Positions 8,509-17,506 of a stretch of 64,000 nt of DNA are shown here, piece by piece. Position 1 is the stretch's first letter, and every line of letters begins with the position of its first letter. A program made the position numbers and the translations under genes. The notes beneath the pieces were generated by a model that ran no database searches, was not told where the DNA came from, and saw nothing but the letters and a program-made list of their open reading frames with translations. The stretch is taken from contig NZ_AQUY01000001.1 of the NCBI RefSeq assembly GCF_000372445.1, positions 559,449 through 623,448 of the forward strand, given 5' to 3'. The stretch is from Corynebacterium ulceribovis DSM 45146 (GTDB lineage: Bacteria > Actinomycetota > Actinomycetes > Mycobacteriales > Mycobacteriaceae).

Positions 8509-9117
8509 ATGTCCGAATTGCGCCCTTCCGAAATGTTGCCAGACGAAGTCTCTGGCACCGCTGCTTTTGATGCCGGAATGGGTGAGATGCCGACGTGGGA
8601 AGAACTGGTTGCTCAACACTCCGACGGGGTGTACCGATTGGCTTATCGCCTGACTGGTAACCAGCACGATGCGGAAGATTTAACCCAAGAAACGTTCATG
8701 CGGGTGTTCCGCTCCTTGAATCGGTACCAGCCTGGCACTTTCGAAGGTTGGCTGCATCGCATCACCACAAACTTGTTCCTCGATATGGTGCGCCACCGGC
8801 AGAAAATTCGGATGGAAGCGCTGCCGGAAGACGTGGACCGAGTTCCGGGTAAAAACTCTTCCCCAGAGGACCTGTTCATGGACGCCGATATTGATCCGCA
8901 GATTCAGCGTGCCCTGGATCAATTAGCGCCAGACTTCAAAGTGGCAGTGGTGCTGTGTGATGTTGCCGGGATGAGCTATGACGAGATTGCGGACGCGTTG
9001 AACACCAAGATGGGTACGGTCCGCAGCCGGATTCACCGGGGGCGCTCGCAGCTGCGCGCTATCTTGGAGGCAGACGAGCGCTTCGTGAAGCCACGGTTCG
9101 TTTCCGCCGCGTTGTAG
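8509..9117 (+). CDS. sigE: ECF RNA polymerase sigma factor SigE
   Basis: This extracytoplasmic-function sigma factor directs RNA polymerase to envelope-stress promoters. Region 2 is clear ([20 protein letters not shown], residues 41-60, and [18 protein letters not shown]), and region 4 has [20 protein letters not shown] near residue 165. The ATG at 8509 (MSELRPSEM) is preferred; an ATG at 8485 is in frame and either could be used, since ribosome sites are weak. The next genes are its zinc anti-sigma factor, an HtrA protease and TatB, the conserved corynebacterial and mycobacterial sigE locus. The divergent methyltransferase shares a 150-base promoter region. Confidence 0.92.
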   Translation: MSELRPSEMLPDEVSGTAAFDAGMGEMPTWEELVAQHSDGVYRLAYRLTGNQHDAEDLTQETFMRVFRSLNRYQPGTFEGWLHRITTNLFLDMVRHRQKIRMEALPEDVDRVPGKNSSPEDLFMDADIDPQIQRALDQLAPDFKVAVVLCDVAGMSYDEIADALNTKMGTVRSRIHRGRSQLRAILEADERFVKPRFVSAAL

Positions 9118-9183
9118 CGTTTCGTCCTACACTTGAAGGATAAGTAGCAAGCTGCAGGTGGATTCCCAGCCATTGGAGGTGTG

Positions 9184-9606
9184 ATGCGCATGAATGCGGG
9201 GGAGCAGAGTCGCCGTGGCGCGCGACGCCTACGGGATTTGTTGGACGCGGATTTCGATCACCTGTCTATCGAAGCAATAGCGGCCTACGTCGACCGAGAA
9301 CTCACACCAGGTGCGTTTCACCGAGCCAGCTGCCATTTGGATAGCTGCGAACGATGCCGCCGAGAGGTTGCCGCCCAGCAAGAAGCTTCACGACGGTTAC
9401 GGGCAGCGAGCGAAGCCACAATTCAAGTATCTGCTGCCTTGAAACAGCGCCTTGCCGCCATTCCCGATGCCGTCGGTCATGCGGTCAGCGATGCGGTAAC
9501 CGAAGCTTCAGAGAATAAACATGTGCGCGCATCGGCGCTCAATTTCGCGGACCGACTCACCGAACTTGGGGAATCGCTACGAGACCGGTGGGCAGGAAAC
9601 AAGTGA
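9184..9606 (+). CDS. cseE: Zinc-associated anti-sigma factor of SigE (CseE/RseA-like)
   Basis: The protein is a small soluble anti-sigma factor that would hold SigE inactive. The zinc-binding HX3CX2C motif appears as HLDSCERC around residues 50-57, inside an anti-sigma domain beginning DHLSIEAIAAYVDRELTP. There is no transmembrane segment, as in the mycobacterial counterpart RseA. The ATG at 9184 lies four bases after GGAGG; GTG at 9181 and ATG at 9190 are also in frame. The end overlaps the htrA start by four bases. Release of SigE by redox or proteolysis is known for relatives but cannot be seen here. Confidence 0.87.
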   Translation: MRMNAGEQSRRGARRLRDLLDADFDHLSIEAIAAYVDRELTPGAFHRASCHLDSCERCRREVAAQQEASRRLRAASEATIQVSAALKQRLAAIPDAVGHAVSDAVTEASENKHVRASALNFADRLTELGESLRDRWAGNK

Positions 9607-11045
9607 CTTCATCCCAGCTTCCGAGCGCTTTCGCACGCCCGCATGACGTTGATGGCGGTTTCGATCCTGCTGCTGTCGCCGCCAATACCGAACCCCACGA
9701 GGCGCTGACTGGGCGCCAACTTACGCCACCAGAAATTGCGCAAGCCTTTCGGCGACCTGACACCCCAACCGATCCGAACTTGGAGGAAATCGGTGGGCTA
9801 CAGCGGCGAGTGGAAGCCGCTGCAGAAGAAGACACCACATCCGACTATGACCCGTGGTCGGATCCGCACGCTCCGGTCAGCACGGGCGAGCCAGCACTGC
9901 CCTCACAGATGGAACCGGAACCAGAACCAGAAAAACCACTGCCGAAAGTGGGACTGCGTGAGGTGCTGTTTGGTCGGAGTATTGGCTGGCACCACATCGC
10001 CGGTGTGGCCCTGGTGACCATGCTGGTTGGTGCCACTGGTGGCTTCATCGGCGGCTGGTTTGGGCATGAGGCCAAGCTGACGAGCAATAAAGTGCAGCTG
10101 GAGGCTGTCCAGCAACCCGACTCGGATATGTCAGCCATTGGTCAAGTAGCAGAAAAGGTCCAACCCGCAGTGGTGTCGTTGAGTGTCACTGGACCTAAAG
10201 GCAGCGGCGTCGGTTCTGGCTTTGTCATCGACGGTGCGGGTTACATTTTGACCAATAACCACGTGGTGTCCGCAGCGGTTGATTCCCATTCTGCAAAGAT
10301 TACGGTCCAATTCGCGCCGAATGGGGACAGCATCCCACAGGAAGCGACCGGCCGGATTGTTGGCCGCGACCCGATGACGGACTTGGCGGTGGTGAAAGTC
10401 AACGACGTTGCGGGACTGACCGTCGCGGCTCTGGGCGATTCCGAGAAGGTGAAAGTCGGCGACCAAGTCCTGGCATTAGGTTCGCCGTTGGGGCTGAAGC
10501 GCACGGTGACCTCCGGAATTGTTTCCGCCCTGAAACGCCCGGTGCGACTGACCGGTGACGGAACCGATACGGATGGCGCCGCCGATGCCATTCAAACGGA
10601 TGCGTCGATCAACCCAGGTAACTCGGGCGGACCGCTGGTAGACATGTCGGGTGCTGTCGTTGGCGTCAACACGTCCATTTACTCCACTACCGGCGGCTCA
10701 CAAGGGCTTGGGTTCGCCATTCCGATCAATACTGCCCGCGATATTGCCGAGCAGCTGATGCGGGGAGCCACCCCCAAGCATGCCGATATCGGTGTGACCA
10801 CACGACCAGTGGAAAACGGTTCTGTCGTCGGCGCGCAGATTGCATCGATTATGCCGAAAGGCCCAGCCGCAGAGGCGAAACTGCAGGAAGGTGATGTGAT
10901 TACTCGGGTGAATAATCGACCAATTTCCGGGCCAGATGAACTCATGGTGGCCATTTGGGAAGTCGGAGTCGACAATCCCGCAAAGGTCACCGTGGTACGA
11001 GACGGGCGGGAGATCACGCTTGAGGTCGTACCTAAAGATCGCTAA
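9603..11045 (+). CDS. htrA: Membrane-anchored HtrA/DegP-like serine protease
   Basis: This trypsin-like protease with a PDZ domain should degrade misfolded proteins on the outer face of the membrane. About 125 cytoplasmic, acid- and Pro-rich residues lead to one transmembrane helix near residues 131-152. The protease domain follows with the triad His220 (TNNHVV), Asp260 (DPMTDLAVVKV) and Ser341 (NPGNSGGPLV). The PDZ domain, with GPAAEAKLQEGDVITRVN, fills the C-terminus to residue 480. The GTG at 9603 overlaps the anti-sigma stop, so translation is coupled. Its place in the sigE operon suggests a stress-response role and possibly a feedback one. Confidence 0.9.
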   Translation: MTSSQLPSAFARPHDVDGGFDPAAVAANTEPHEALTGRQLTPPEIAQAFRRPDTPTDPNLEEIGGLQRRVEAAAEEDTTSDYDPWSDPHAPVSTGEPALPSQMEPEPEPEKPLPKVGLREVLFGRSIGWHHIAGVALVTMLVGATGGFIGGWFGHEAKLTSNKVQLEAVQQPDSDMSAIGQVAEKVQPAVVSLSVTGPKGSGVGSGFVIDGAGYILTNNHVVSAAVDSHSAKITVQFAPNGDSIPQEATGRIVGRDPMTDLAVVKVNDVAGLTVAALGDSEKVKVGDQVLALGSPLGLKRTVTSGIVSALKRPVRLTGDGTDTDGAADAIQTDASINPGNSGGPLVDMSGAVVGVNTSIYSTTGGSQGLGFAIPINTARDIAEQLMRGATPKHADIGVTTRPVENGSVVGAQIASIMPKGPAAEAKLQEGDVITRVNNRPISGPDELMVAIWEVGVDNPAKVTVVRDGREITLEVVPKDR

Positions 11046-11063
11046 CAGGGTAGGGTAATAGCC

Positions 11064-11582
11064 GTGTTTGCCAATGTTGGTTGGGGAGAGATCCTCATTA
11101 TTCTCGTCGTCGCTTTGGTCGTGGTTGGTCCGGAGAAGCTGCCGAAGCTGGTCCAAGATTTTCGTGCCATGGTGCTTGCTGTCCGCAATTCCATTGAGGA
11201 TGCCCGCAGTGAACTGAAGAACGACTTCGGTGATGACTTCGACGAGTTCCGTAAGCCGCTGGAGGATCTCCAGCAGCTGCGTTCGATGAACCCGAAAGCG
11301 ATGCTGACGCGCACCTTGCTCGAAGGTGACGACACCATGCTGAACTTCCTCGATAAAAAGCCGGCGGAGTTCTTCCAGAACAATGGCAGCGACGGAAGCA
11401 CCCCAGCTGGTGCGGCATCTCCAGTAGCAGCGTCATCGACGCAACCAGCTGGCACGCAGGCATCAAGCGTTCCGCAGTCAAACCCTCAATCGGCAGCTGG
11501 GAACACCCAGGCCACGTCTCACCAATCGGCAGCGGCAGACATGCCACGGACCATTAACTGGTCCGATGATGACGCCCTTTAA
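11064..11582 (+). CDS. tatB: Twin-arginine translocation protein TatB
   Basis: TatB is the receptor-side subunit that works with TatC to recognise twin-arginine signal peptides. The N-terminus MFANVGWGEILIILVVALVV is the single transmembrane helix. GPEKLPKLVQDFR then gives the conserved hinge and the start of the amphipathic helix. The rest is a charged helix followed by a Ser/Gln/Ala-rich tail of about 80 residues that is not conserved. The GTG at 11064 lies 18 bases after htrA, so it probably belongs to the sigE transcript. It converges with the nitronate monooxygenase gene. Confidence 0.88.
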   Translation: MFANVGWGEILIILVVALVVVGPEKLPKLVQDFRAMVLAVRNSIEDARSELKNDFGDDFDEFRKPLEDLQQLRSMNPKAMLTRTLLEGDDTMLNFLDKKPAEFFQNNGSDGSTPAGAASPVAASSTQPAGTQASSVPQSNPQSAAGNTQATSHQSAAADMPRTINWSDDDAL

Positions 11583-11627
11583 AAACACTACGGCTGCAGC
11601 GTGGGTAGCCGCGCAGCCATATCACCG

Positions 11628-12680
11628 CTAGCTGCTCAGGTCAGCGAAGATTTCTGCCACCGAGCCCGCGCGGGTGTTTTTCACCCCGGTGCCAGCCCAC
11701 AAATTCAGCGACTCGGAGTCACCAACTTCTTTCGCTGCATTGCGGATCGGTGATGTCAGGTAGTGCACCTGCGGGTACAATGCAGGGGCAGTGCCACCGT
11801 ACTTATCAATGAACTTATTGTGCAGGGCACGAGCCCACCGCCCAGAAAACGCGCGGGTGAATACCGTGACATCACTGCGATCCCCAGCCGCGACTTCTGC
11901 TAGCACTTGTCGATAAGTGTCATTTGTGCCCGCCTCGTCAGCACGCAGCAACATCGTGCCCACAGCTACAGCGGTGGCGCCAGCGGCGAGCAACTCCTGC
12001 ACATCAGCGCTTGAACCAACGCCGCCGGCAGCAATGACCGGGATGTCAGTATTAGCTCGGATCGTTTGCACTGTAGTCAACAGCGGCTCTTCCGATACCT
12101 CACCGGCAACCAGCGGCAATGACTGATGGCCACCGGCATGAGGACCTTGGACCACGAGGAAGTCAACACCGCGGGCGACGGCTTCAGCTGCTGCCGGAAC
12201 TTCAGTTACCGTCGCACCAACTAGCGTGCCGACAGCCCGCAAGGAGGCGACCGTTGCTGAGTCAGGAAGGTCAAAGGTAAAGCTCACCATTGGTACTGGG
12301 TTGTCGATGAGTACTTGTACTTTTTCCTGGACAAAGTCATCATCGGTGCGAGCCTCAGAAGCTAATTCTGCGCCAAGCTTCTTTGCTAACGGTGCTAACG
12401 CTTCTTGGTAGGCGGTCCATATTCGCTGATCTTGCTCAGGGAATTGCGACTCAGCCGGTGAATTAAAGAGATTGACGCCAAAGAACGGCTGCTCGGTATC
12501 GTCAATAAGCAAAGACTTGAGGGCAGAAATATCCTCGGACATTTGCTCGGGGGTGCGGTAACCTGCGGCCAAAAAACCAGTGCCGCCAGCCTTGACGGCG
12601 GCGGCAACAAGCTCAGGGGTGGTTGGGCCACCAGCCATTGGGGCGGCGACCAGCGGAATGTTCATTTCTGTGATGCTCAT
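11628..12680 (-). CDS. Nitronate monooxygenase family flavoprotein
   Basis: These FMN-dependent TIM-barrel enzymes oxidise propionate 3-nitronate and other nitronates; the family is broad. The FMN site is visible in NIPLVAAPMAGGPTTPELVAA at the N-terminus. QGPHAGGHQ near residue 180 carries the catalytic histidine, and PVIAAGGVGSSADVQELLAAGA with VGTMLL forms the phosphate-binding loop. The ATG at 12680 gives MSITEMNIPLV. The gene lies 39 bases downstream of mrp on the same strand and could be cotranscribed with it. A weak GC hairpin at about 11592-11618 separates it from tatB. Confidence 0.85.
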   Translation of the reverse strand: MSITEMNIPLVAAPMAGGPTTPELVAAAVKAGGTGFLAAGYRTPEQMSEDISALKSLLIDDTEQPFFGVNLFNSPAESQFPEQDQRIWTAYQEALAPLAKKLGAELASEARTDDDFVQEKVQVLIDNPVPMVSFTFDLPDSATVASLRAVGTLVGATVTEVPAAAEAVARGVDFLVVQGPHAGGHQSLPLVAGEVSEEPLLTTVQTIRANTDIPVIAAGGVGSSADVQELLAAGATAVAVGTMLLRADEAGTNDTYRQVLAEVAAGDRSDVTVFTRAFSGRWARALHNKFIDKYGGTAPALYPQVHYLTSPIRNAAKEVGDSESLNLWAGTGVKNTRAGSVAEIFADLSS

Positions 12681-12719
12681 ACCGCCGAGCGTAGCCCAAA
12701 AACGTATTCTCCGGAGAAA

Positions 12720-13853
12720 CTATTTCGGTGTGACGCCGAGACCCAGCGTGCGGCCCTTGAGCGACTCGCGGCGCACCACCAGCTTGTCGGCGATACCGCG
12801 GATAGCCTGCGCGGCAGGGGACTGCGGATCGGCAATCACCACAGGGGAGCCTTCATCGCCGCCCTCACGCAGCTTTGTGTCCAGTGGCACTTGGCCCAGC
12901 AATGGCACATTCGCACCGGTGATTTGGGTCAGGCGGGCAGAAACGACCTCGCCGCCACCGGTACCGAAGACATCCATCTTGGTGCCATCCGGCAGCTCCA
13001 ACCAGCTCATATTCTCAATGACACCGGCAATGCGCTGATGCGTCTGCTGCGAAATGGAACCAGAACGCTCAGCAACCTCAGCTGCGGCCTGCTGCGGAGT
13101 GGTCACCACAATCAGTTCCGCGCCCGGCACCAACTGCGCCACCGACAGGGCAATATCGCCAGTACCTGGCGGCAGGTCCAGCAGCAGCACATCCAGCTGA
13201 CCCCAGTACACATCCGCCAAGAACTGCGAAATCGCGCGGTGCAGCATCGGGCCACGCCATACAACTGGGTCATTACCGGAGACGAAATGACCAATCGAAA
13301 TCATCGCCACACCATGCTTGCGAGGCGGCATAATCATGTCATCGACCTGGTATGGCGAAGAATCATTGCCCATCATGCCCGGCACCGAGTGGCCATAAAT
13401 ATCGGCGTCGACAATGCCTACGTTCAAGCCGCGTTCGGCCAGTGCGCACGCCAAGTTCACCGTCATCGACGACTTACCAACGCCACCTTTGCCCGAAGAA
13501 ATCGCAAACACTCGGGTGGTGGATTCCGGCTGCGCGAATGGAATAACCGGTTCGGTGGCGTTGCCGCGCACCGCCATCCGGAATTCACGACGCTGCTCGT
13601 CATTCATCACATCGGTGGTCACCGTGACCTCGCCGACACCATCAAGTGCGGACACCACCTCTTTGGCAGAATCAACAATCTGATTCTTCATCGGGCAGGC
13701 CGCGATGGTCAGGTAAATCTCCACCGCAACATCGTTATTGTCCGCGATAGAAATGGATTTGACCATTCCTACCTCGGTAATTGGTCGCTGGACGTCGGGG
13801 TCCTTCACCTGCGCTAGGGCAGTGCGGACCGCAGATTCAGTGATAGTAGCCAT
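12720..13853 (-). CDS. mrp: Mrp/ApbC-type iron-sulfur cluster carrier ATPase
   Basis: Mrp proteins carry or assemble Fe-S clusters using a deviant Walker P-loop. An N-terminal MIP18-like (DUF59) domain with VKDPDVQRPITEVGMV occupies about residues 1-100. The ATPase domain has ISSGKGGVGKSSMTVNLA near residue 118, then DIYGHSVPGMMG and DLPPGTGDIALS. The CxxC pair usual in this family is absent: ENMSWLELPDGTKMDVFG stands where ENMSxFxCPxC is typical, as I recall for actinobacterial Mrp. Cluster binding must use other residues or be lost. It is third in a DUF1003-containing gene string. Confidence 0.88.
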   Translation of the reverse strand: MATITESAVRTALAQVKDPDVQRPITEVGMVKSISIADNNDVAVEIYLTIAACPMKNQIVDSAKEVVSALDGVGEVTVTTDVMNDEQRREFRMAVRGNATEPVIPFAQPESTTRVFAISSGKGGVGKSSMTVNLACALAERGLNVGIVDADIYGHSVPGMMGNDSSPYQVDDMIMPPRKHGVAMISIGHFVSGNDPVVWRGPMLHRAISQFLADVYWGQLDVLLLDLPPGTGDIALSVAQLVPGAELIVVTTPQQAAAEVAERSGSISQQTHQRIAGVIENMSWLELPDGTKMDVFGTGGGEVVSARLTQITGANVPLLGQVPLDTKLREGGDEGSPVVIADPQSPAAQAIRGIADKLVVRRESLKGRTLGLGVTPK

Positions 13854-13877
13854 GATTTCTCAATCGTAGCCGGTTAC

Positions 13878-14480
13878 TTAAGAGTCTTTTTCATTGCCGT
13901 CAAAACCAGCATCAAAACTACCGTCAAAACTATCGGCCTGGTCGCGCACCGGGGTGTCAATATCGTCGGCAGAGCGCGCCACGCGGGCGGCCTGGTCATC
14001 CAACTTATTCTCAATCCGGTCGAGCAGCCCGCGCAGATCCTCCAACTCGTGGCGCAAATAGTCACGCGAGACGGTCTCACCGACGGTAATACGCACCGAT
14101 GCCAACTCTCGGGCCAAAAACTCGGTATCAGCTTTGGTCTCCGCGGCGCGGCGCCGGTCTTCATTAATCTGAGCGCGGTCGCGGTCCTCCTGACGGTTCT
14201 GCGCCAGCAGAATCAGCGGCGCGGCGTAGGCAGCCTGCGTGGAAAACGCCAAGTTCAGCAGGATGAACGGGTAGGGGTCCCAGTTCCACCACATGCCGCC
14301 GATATTCAGCAGAATCCAGACGATGACGATGATGGTCTGATACGCCAAATATTTACCGGTGCCCAGGAACCGTGCGACTGATTCAGCGATTTCACCGACA
14401 CGGTCACCATCAAAGTCAATGCGCTTTTTATTGGATGTCGCAATCGGCACATCAAGGTTGGAGCTACGCAGCTCAGCCAT
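13878..14480 (-). CDS. DUF1003 membrane protein
   Basis: DUF1003 proteins are small cytosolic-plus-membrane proteins of unknown function. Two transmembrane helices are visible at about residues 47-64 (AYQTIIVIVWILLNIGGMWW) and 72-92. The linker between them carries WNWDPYPFILLNLAFSTQAA, the most conserved part of the family. After APLILLAQNRQEDRDR comes a long charged coiled-coil tail and an Asp-rich end. The start overlaps the 3' end of the MgtE/CBS gene by eight bases, which implies translational coupling. The context of CBS, CorA and MgtE-like genes hints at ion homeostasis, but that is inference. Confidence 0.82.
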   Translation of the reverse strand: MAELRSSNLDVPIATSNKKRIDFDGDRVGEIAESVARFLGTGKYLAYQTIIVIVWILLNIGGMWWNWDPYPFILLNLAFSTQAAYAAPLILLAQNRQEDRDRAQINEDRRRAAETKADTEFLARELASVRITVGETVSRDYLRHELEDLRGLLDRIENKLDDQAARVARSADDIDTPVRDQADSFDGSFDAGFDGNEKDS

Positions 14481-15762
14481 TGTTTACCTCCGGGCGCAGA
14501 CCACCCTCGCGCCAATCCTCCGGCAGAATGTGGTCCAACAAGTCATCAACACACACCGCGCCAAGCAGATGATTCTTGTCATCCACCACGGCGCCGGTCA
14601 CCAAGTTATACGTTGCAAAGTACCGGGCAGCCGTCTCATCGGAATCCCACGGATACAGCGGCGGCAAATCCGGATCGAGGATGCCACCGATCTGTGTCGA
14701 CGGCATTTCCCGCAGCAACTTCTGCATATGCACACAGCCCAGATACTTACCGGTCGGCACTGCCGTCGGTGGCCGCACCACAAACACCATGGAGGACAAC
14801 GTAATCGGCAAATCCGGGTTCCGGGCGTGAGCAAGCGCCTCCGCTACCGTGGCACTAGGCTGCAAAATAATCGCCTCTGGGGTCATCAGACCACCGACGG
14901 TATCCGGTTGGAAGGTCATCAGGTGGCGCAGCGCCTTCTGATCCTCCGGTTCCATCATTTCCAGCAGCACATCCGCGCGGTGCTCATCGAGCTCCGAGAG
15001 CACGTCCGCCGCATCGTCCGGGTCCATTTCGCCCAGCACGTCAGCGGCGCGTTCAAGTGCCAACTCTCGGATGATGTCCGCTTGGTGGTCATCCGGCAGC
15101 TCTTGGAGCACGTCGGCCAACAAATCGTCATGAAGCGACAATGCGACTTGGCGCAACCTGGCAGGTGGCAATTTATGCAGCCGCTGCGCAATGTCGGCCG
15201 GGCGCATGCCATCAAAGCTGGCAATCAGCGCAGCATCGGAACCCAGGGGAGCGCCAGCACTGGTTTCCAAACCTTCGACGTATTCCCATGGCACTTCAAC
15301 AACGGGGCGTTTGCGGCCAAGGCTGAACCCAGTGCGAACTGGACGCACCGCAATACGAGTGAGCATCCAGTCCCGGTTCCGGTTGCGTTCCAGCGCAATG
15401 TCAATGACTTCCTGCGGCTGGCCATGCAGATGCTCAAAATCCGGGTCAAGAACCTGCACTCGGCTGCCCACCAGCTCCGCTAAAACACACGTTTCGCCTG
15501 GGCGCGCCCGGAACTGCCGCATCGACACTGAACCCGTATTGAGCAGCACTTCATTCGGCTCCACCGACGCAATACGCAGCATCGGCATAAAAATGCGGCG
15601 TTTGTCAGTCATCTGGATGATGAGGCCGAGCGCCCGCGAATTCGTGCCATCAGGACGCAGCGCCACCACCACATCGCGGATCCGGCCGATGGGGTCACCA
15701 TCTGGGTCGCGCACCATCATGCCGCTGAGGCGGCCTGCATATACCCGGGGTGTGGAGTTCAT
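14473..15762 (-). CDS. Soluble PRC-barrel / MgtE N-domain / CBS protein
   Basis: The gene encodes a 429-residue protein built like the cytoplasmic part of an MgtE magnesium channel but with no membrane domain. The N-terminus (VYAGRLSGMMVRDPDGDPIG) is a PRC-barrel. The middle holds MgtE-type helical repeats such as LPDDHQADIIRELALERAAD and DPDDAADVLSELDEHRADVL. Two CBS segments follow, one at GGLMTPEAIILQPSATVAEA. The ATG at 15762, with GGTGGGA upstream, is preferred over the GTG at 15771. Such proteins may sense magnesium or nucleotides. It is translationally linked to DUF1003, and corA is nearby. Confidence 0.8.
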   Translation of the reverse strand: MNSTPRVYAGRLSGMMVRDPDGDPIGRIRDVVVALRPDGTNSRALGLIIQMTDKRRIFMPMLRIASVEPNEVLLNTGSVSMRQFRARPGETCVLAELVGSRVQVLDPDFEHLHGQPQEVIDIALERNRNRDWMLTRIAVRPVRTGFSLGRKRPVVEVPWEYVEGLETSAGAPLGSDAALIASFDGMRPADIAQRLHKLPPARLRQVALSLHDDLLADVLQELPDDHQADIIRELALERAADVLGEMDPDDAADVLSELDEHRADVLLEMMEPEDQKALRHLMTFQPDTVGGLMTPEAIILQPSATVAEALAHARNPDLPITLSSMVFVVRPPTAVPTGKYLGCVHMQKLLREMPSTQIGGILDPDLPPLYPWDSDETAARYFATYNLVTGAVVDDKNHLLGAVCVDDLLDHILPEDWREGGLRPEVNNG

Positions 15763-15785
15763 ACATCCCACCTTAAACGTTGACC

Positions 15786-16316
15786 ATGGCTAGCATTAAA
15801 GTCATGACTAAGCCAGAACCGACGCGGCGCAGTGCCGACATGCCAAAAGCCCCTGAAGGCTGGCCGGTCGGAAGTTTCACCGACTACGCCGACGCCCAAC
15901 GCGCCGTTGACTACCTCGCTGACCGCGCGGACTTCCCCGTGGAAGACGTCACCATCGTTGGGGTGAACTTGATGCAGGTGGAAAAGGTCGTCGGCAGACT
16001 GACCTGGGGCCGTGTGCTGTGGGGCGGGGCATTCTCCGGCGCCTACATTGGCCTGTTCCTCGGCCTGATTATGAGCCTCTTCGTTTCCGAAAACTGGTGG
16101 GTACCCATTGTCGTATCCGTCGTAGGCGGCGTGGTATTCGGCGTAATTGCCGCGGCCGTAGGCTATGCCGCGTCTGGCGGCGCGCGGGACTTCGCGTCCA
16201 CCACCCAGATCGTTGCTGCGCGTTATGACGTTTTGTGCCAGCCGAAAAGCGCAGAGCGCGCCCGGGATTTGATTTCCGAGTTGACGAAACAACCGCGCCG
16301 GGCAGATCGAGCTTAA
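15786..16316 (+). CDS. General-stress-protein-17M-like membrane protein
   Basis: The 176-residue protein carries a general stress protein 17M-type domain: PVGSFTDYADAQRAVDYLAD near residue 28, then DVTIVGVNLMQVEKVVGRLT. Two hydrophobic helices follow (residues 74-95 and 102-125), and the C-terminus returns to a small soluble part ending ARDLISELTKQ. The function is unknown. Starts at ATG 15786 and ATG 15804 are both possible and no ribosome site is visible, so a leaderless transcript is plausible. It is divergent from the MgtE/CBS gene and overlaps the stop of corA by four bases in a convergent pair. Confidence 0.75.
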   Translation: MASIKVMTKPEPTRRSADMPKAPEGWPVGSFTDYADAQRAVDYLADRADFPVEDVTIVGVNLMQVEKVVGRLTWGRVLWGGAFSGAYIGLFLGLIMSLFVSENWWVPIVVSVVGGVVFGVIAAAVGYAASGGARDFASTTQIVAARYDVLCQPKSAERARDLISELTKQPRRADRA

Positions 16317-17443
16317 AGCCAGTCGTTCTTCCGGAAGAACCACACCAAAATGCCGATGACACCCAGCATGACACCCAGCACCCCGAAGTAACCGTACTTC
16401 CAGGTCAGCTCCGGCATATTCTCAAAGTTCATGCCGTAAATACCGGCAATTGCCGTCGGGATAGCCAAAATCGCGGCGTAGGCCGAAATGGTACGCATGT
16501 CGGTGTTCTGCTGCATGGAAATTTTCGCAGCAGCCGCAGTAATCAGCGACGTCAAGCGCTCATCGAAACTACCGACCTTATCGGCGGCCAACAGCTGGTG
16601 GTCCAACACGTCGCGGAAATAAGACCGCACGGTTTTCGGCACTAGGTCTTTATTTGTGCTTATTAACGTTTTCAGCGCCGTACTTAACGGATCAATGGCA
16701 TGGCGCATTTCGATAATTTCCCGCTTGAGCATGTACACATTCTCAATTTGAATGCTCTGCCCTGGCGCGAAAATGGCGTTCTCCATCTCATCGACGTCAT
16801 CTTCGAGATGGGCACCAATAGCCAAGTATTCGTCCACAATGACGTCCGTCATGGCCCACAGCACGCCCGATGGGCCGAGGGCGAGCAGCTCTTTGCGGCC
16901 AAACATATGTTCAGCCAACTTGTCCAGTGCGTGAAGCTTGCCGTGGCGAATAGTGATGATGAAATCCTTCGCCAGCAGAATCTGCAGTTCTTCGGTCTGG
17001 ATAATCTCATTGATATCCATGACGCTGCCGTGTGCCTGGTACACGACGGGACGAATAACGAAGAAGACTTTCTCATCTTCGAATCGTTCCAACTTCGGCC
17101 GCTGATGCGCCGTCACCATGTCTTCCACCGTCAACTGGTGAATATCAAAAGCCCGGGCAACATCTTCCATCTGATACCCATCAGGCGAGCTCATATCCAG
17201 CCAGACGAAAGCATCAGGAACTTTGGGTGGGGCGGTTTCATCGACAACATGGTCGGCGTTGCGTTCCCGAACCTCTTGCAGCGCGGAACGGAAATTGTGC
17301 GGGCCTGGGACTCGCTCACCTTGGTCAAATACGACGCAGTGCAATACTGCGCGCTCCGTGGGCACTCGCAATCGGGTCTGCGGAGTTGGCGACACAACGC
17401 TTTTGCCGTGAGAGCTATTCGACCTAAACAAGCGATTCGACAC
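16313..17443 (-). CDS. corA: CorA-family magnesium/cobalt transporter
   Basis: CorA forms a pentameric divalent-cation channel. The large N-terminal cytosolic part includes WLDMSSPDG and HQLTVEDMVTAHQRPKLERF, which are family hallmarks. Near the C-terminus MQQNTDMRTISAYAAILAIP leads into the first membrane helix, followed by the pore signature YGMNF and a second helix that ends KNDWL. The length of 376 residues is typical. It is divergent from the lipoprotein gene, and convergent with and overlapping the stress-protein gene. With the MgtE/CBS and DUF1003 genes it makes a small metal-homeostasis neighbourhood. Confidence 0.92.
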   Translation of the reverse strand: MSNRLFRSNSSHGKSVVSPTPQTRLRVPTERAVLHCVVFDQGERVPGPHNFRSALQEVRERNADHVVDETAPPKVPDAFVWLDMSSPDGYQMEDVARAFDIHQLTVEDMVTAHQRPKLERFEDEKVFFVIRPVVYQAHGSVMDINEIIQTEELQILLAKDFIITIRHGKLHALDKLAEHMFGRKELLALGPSGVLWAMTDVIVDEYLAIGAHLEDDVDEMENAIFAPGQSIQIENVYMLKREIIEMRHAIDPLSTALKTLISTNKDLVPKTVRSYFRDVLDHQLLAADKVGSFDERLTSLITAAAAKISMQQNTDMRTISAYAAILAIPTAIAGIYGMNFENMPELTWKYGYFGVLGVMLGVIGILVWFFRKNDWL

Positions 17444-17506
17444 CCAAACTCCCTTTCCGTTGTCCAGTCCTTTGTGCGGCCTAGCTACTGCGGTAGCCTA
17501 TGACGC

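Noticed and set aside
11592..11618. GGCTGC/GCAGCC hairpin between tatB and the nitronate monooxygenase gene
   Set aside because: The stem has only six pairs and no T-run follows, so termination is not supported.
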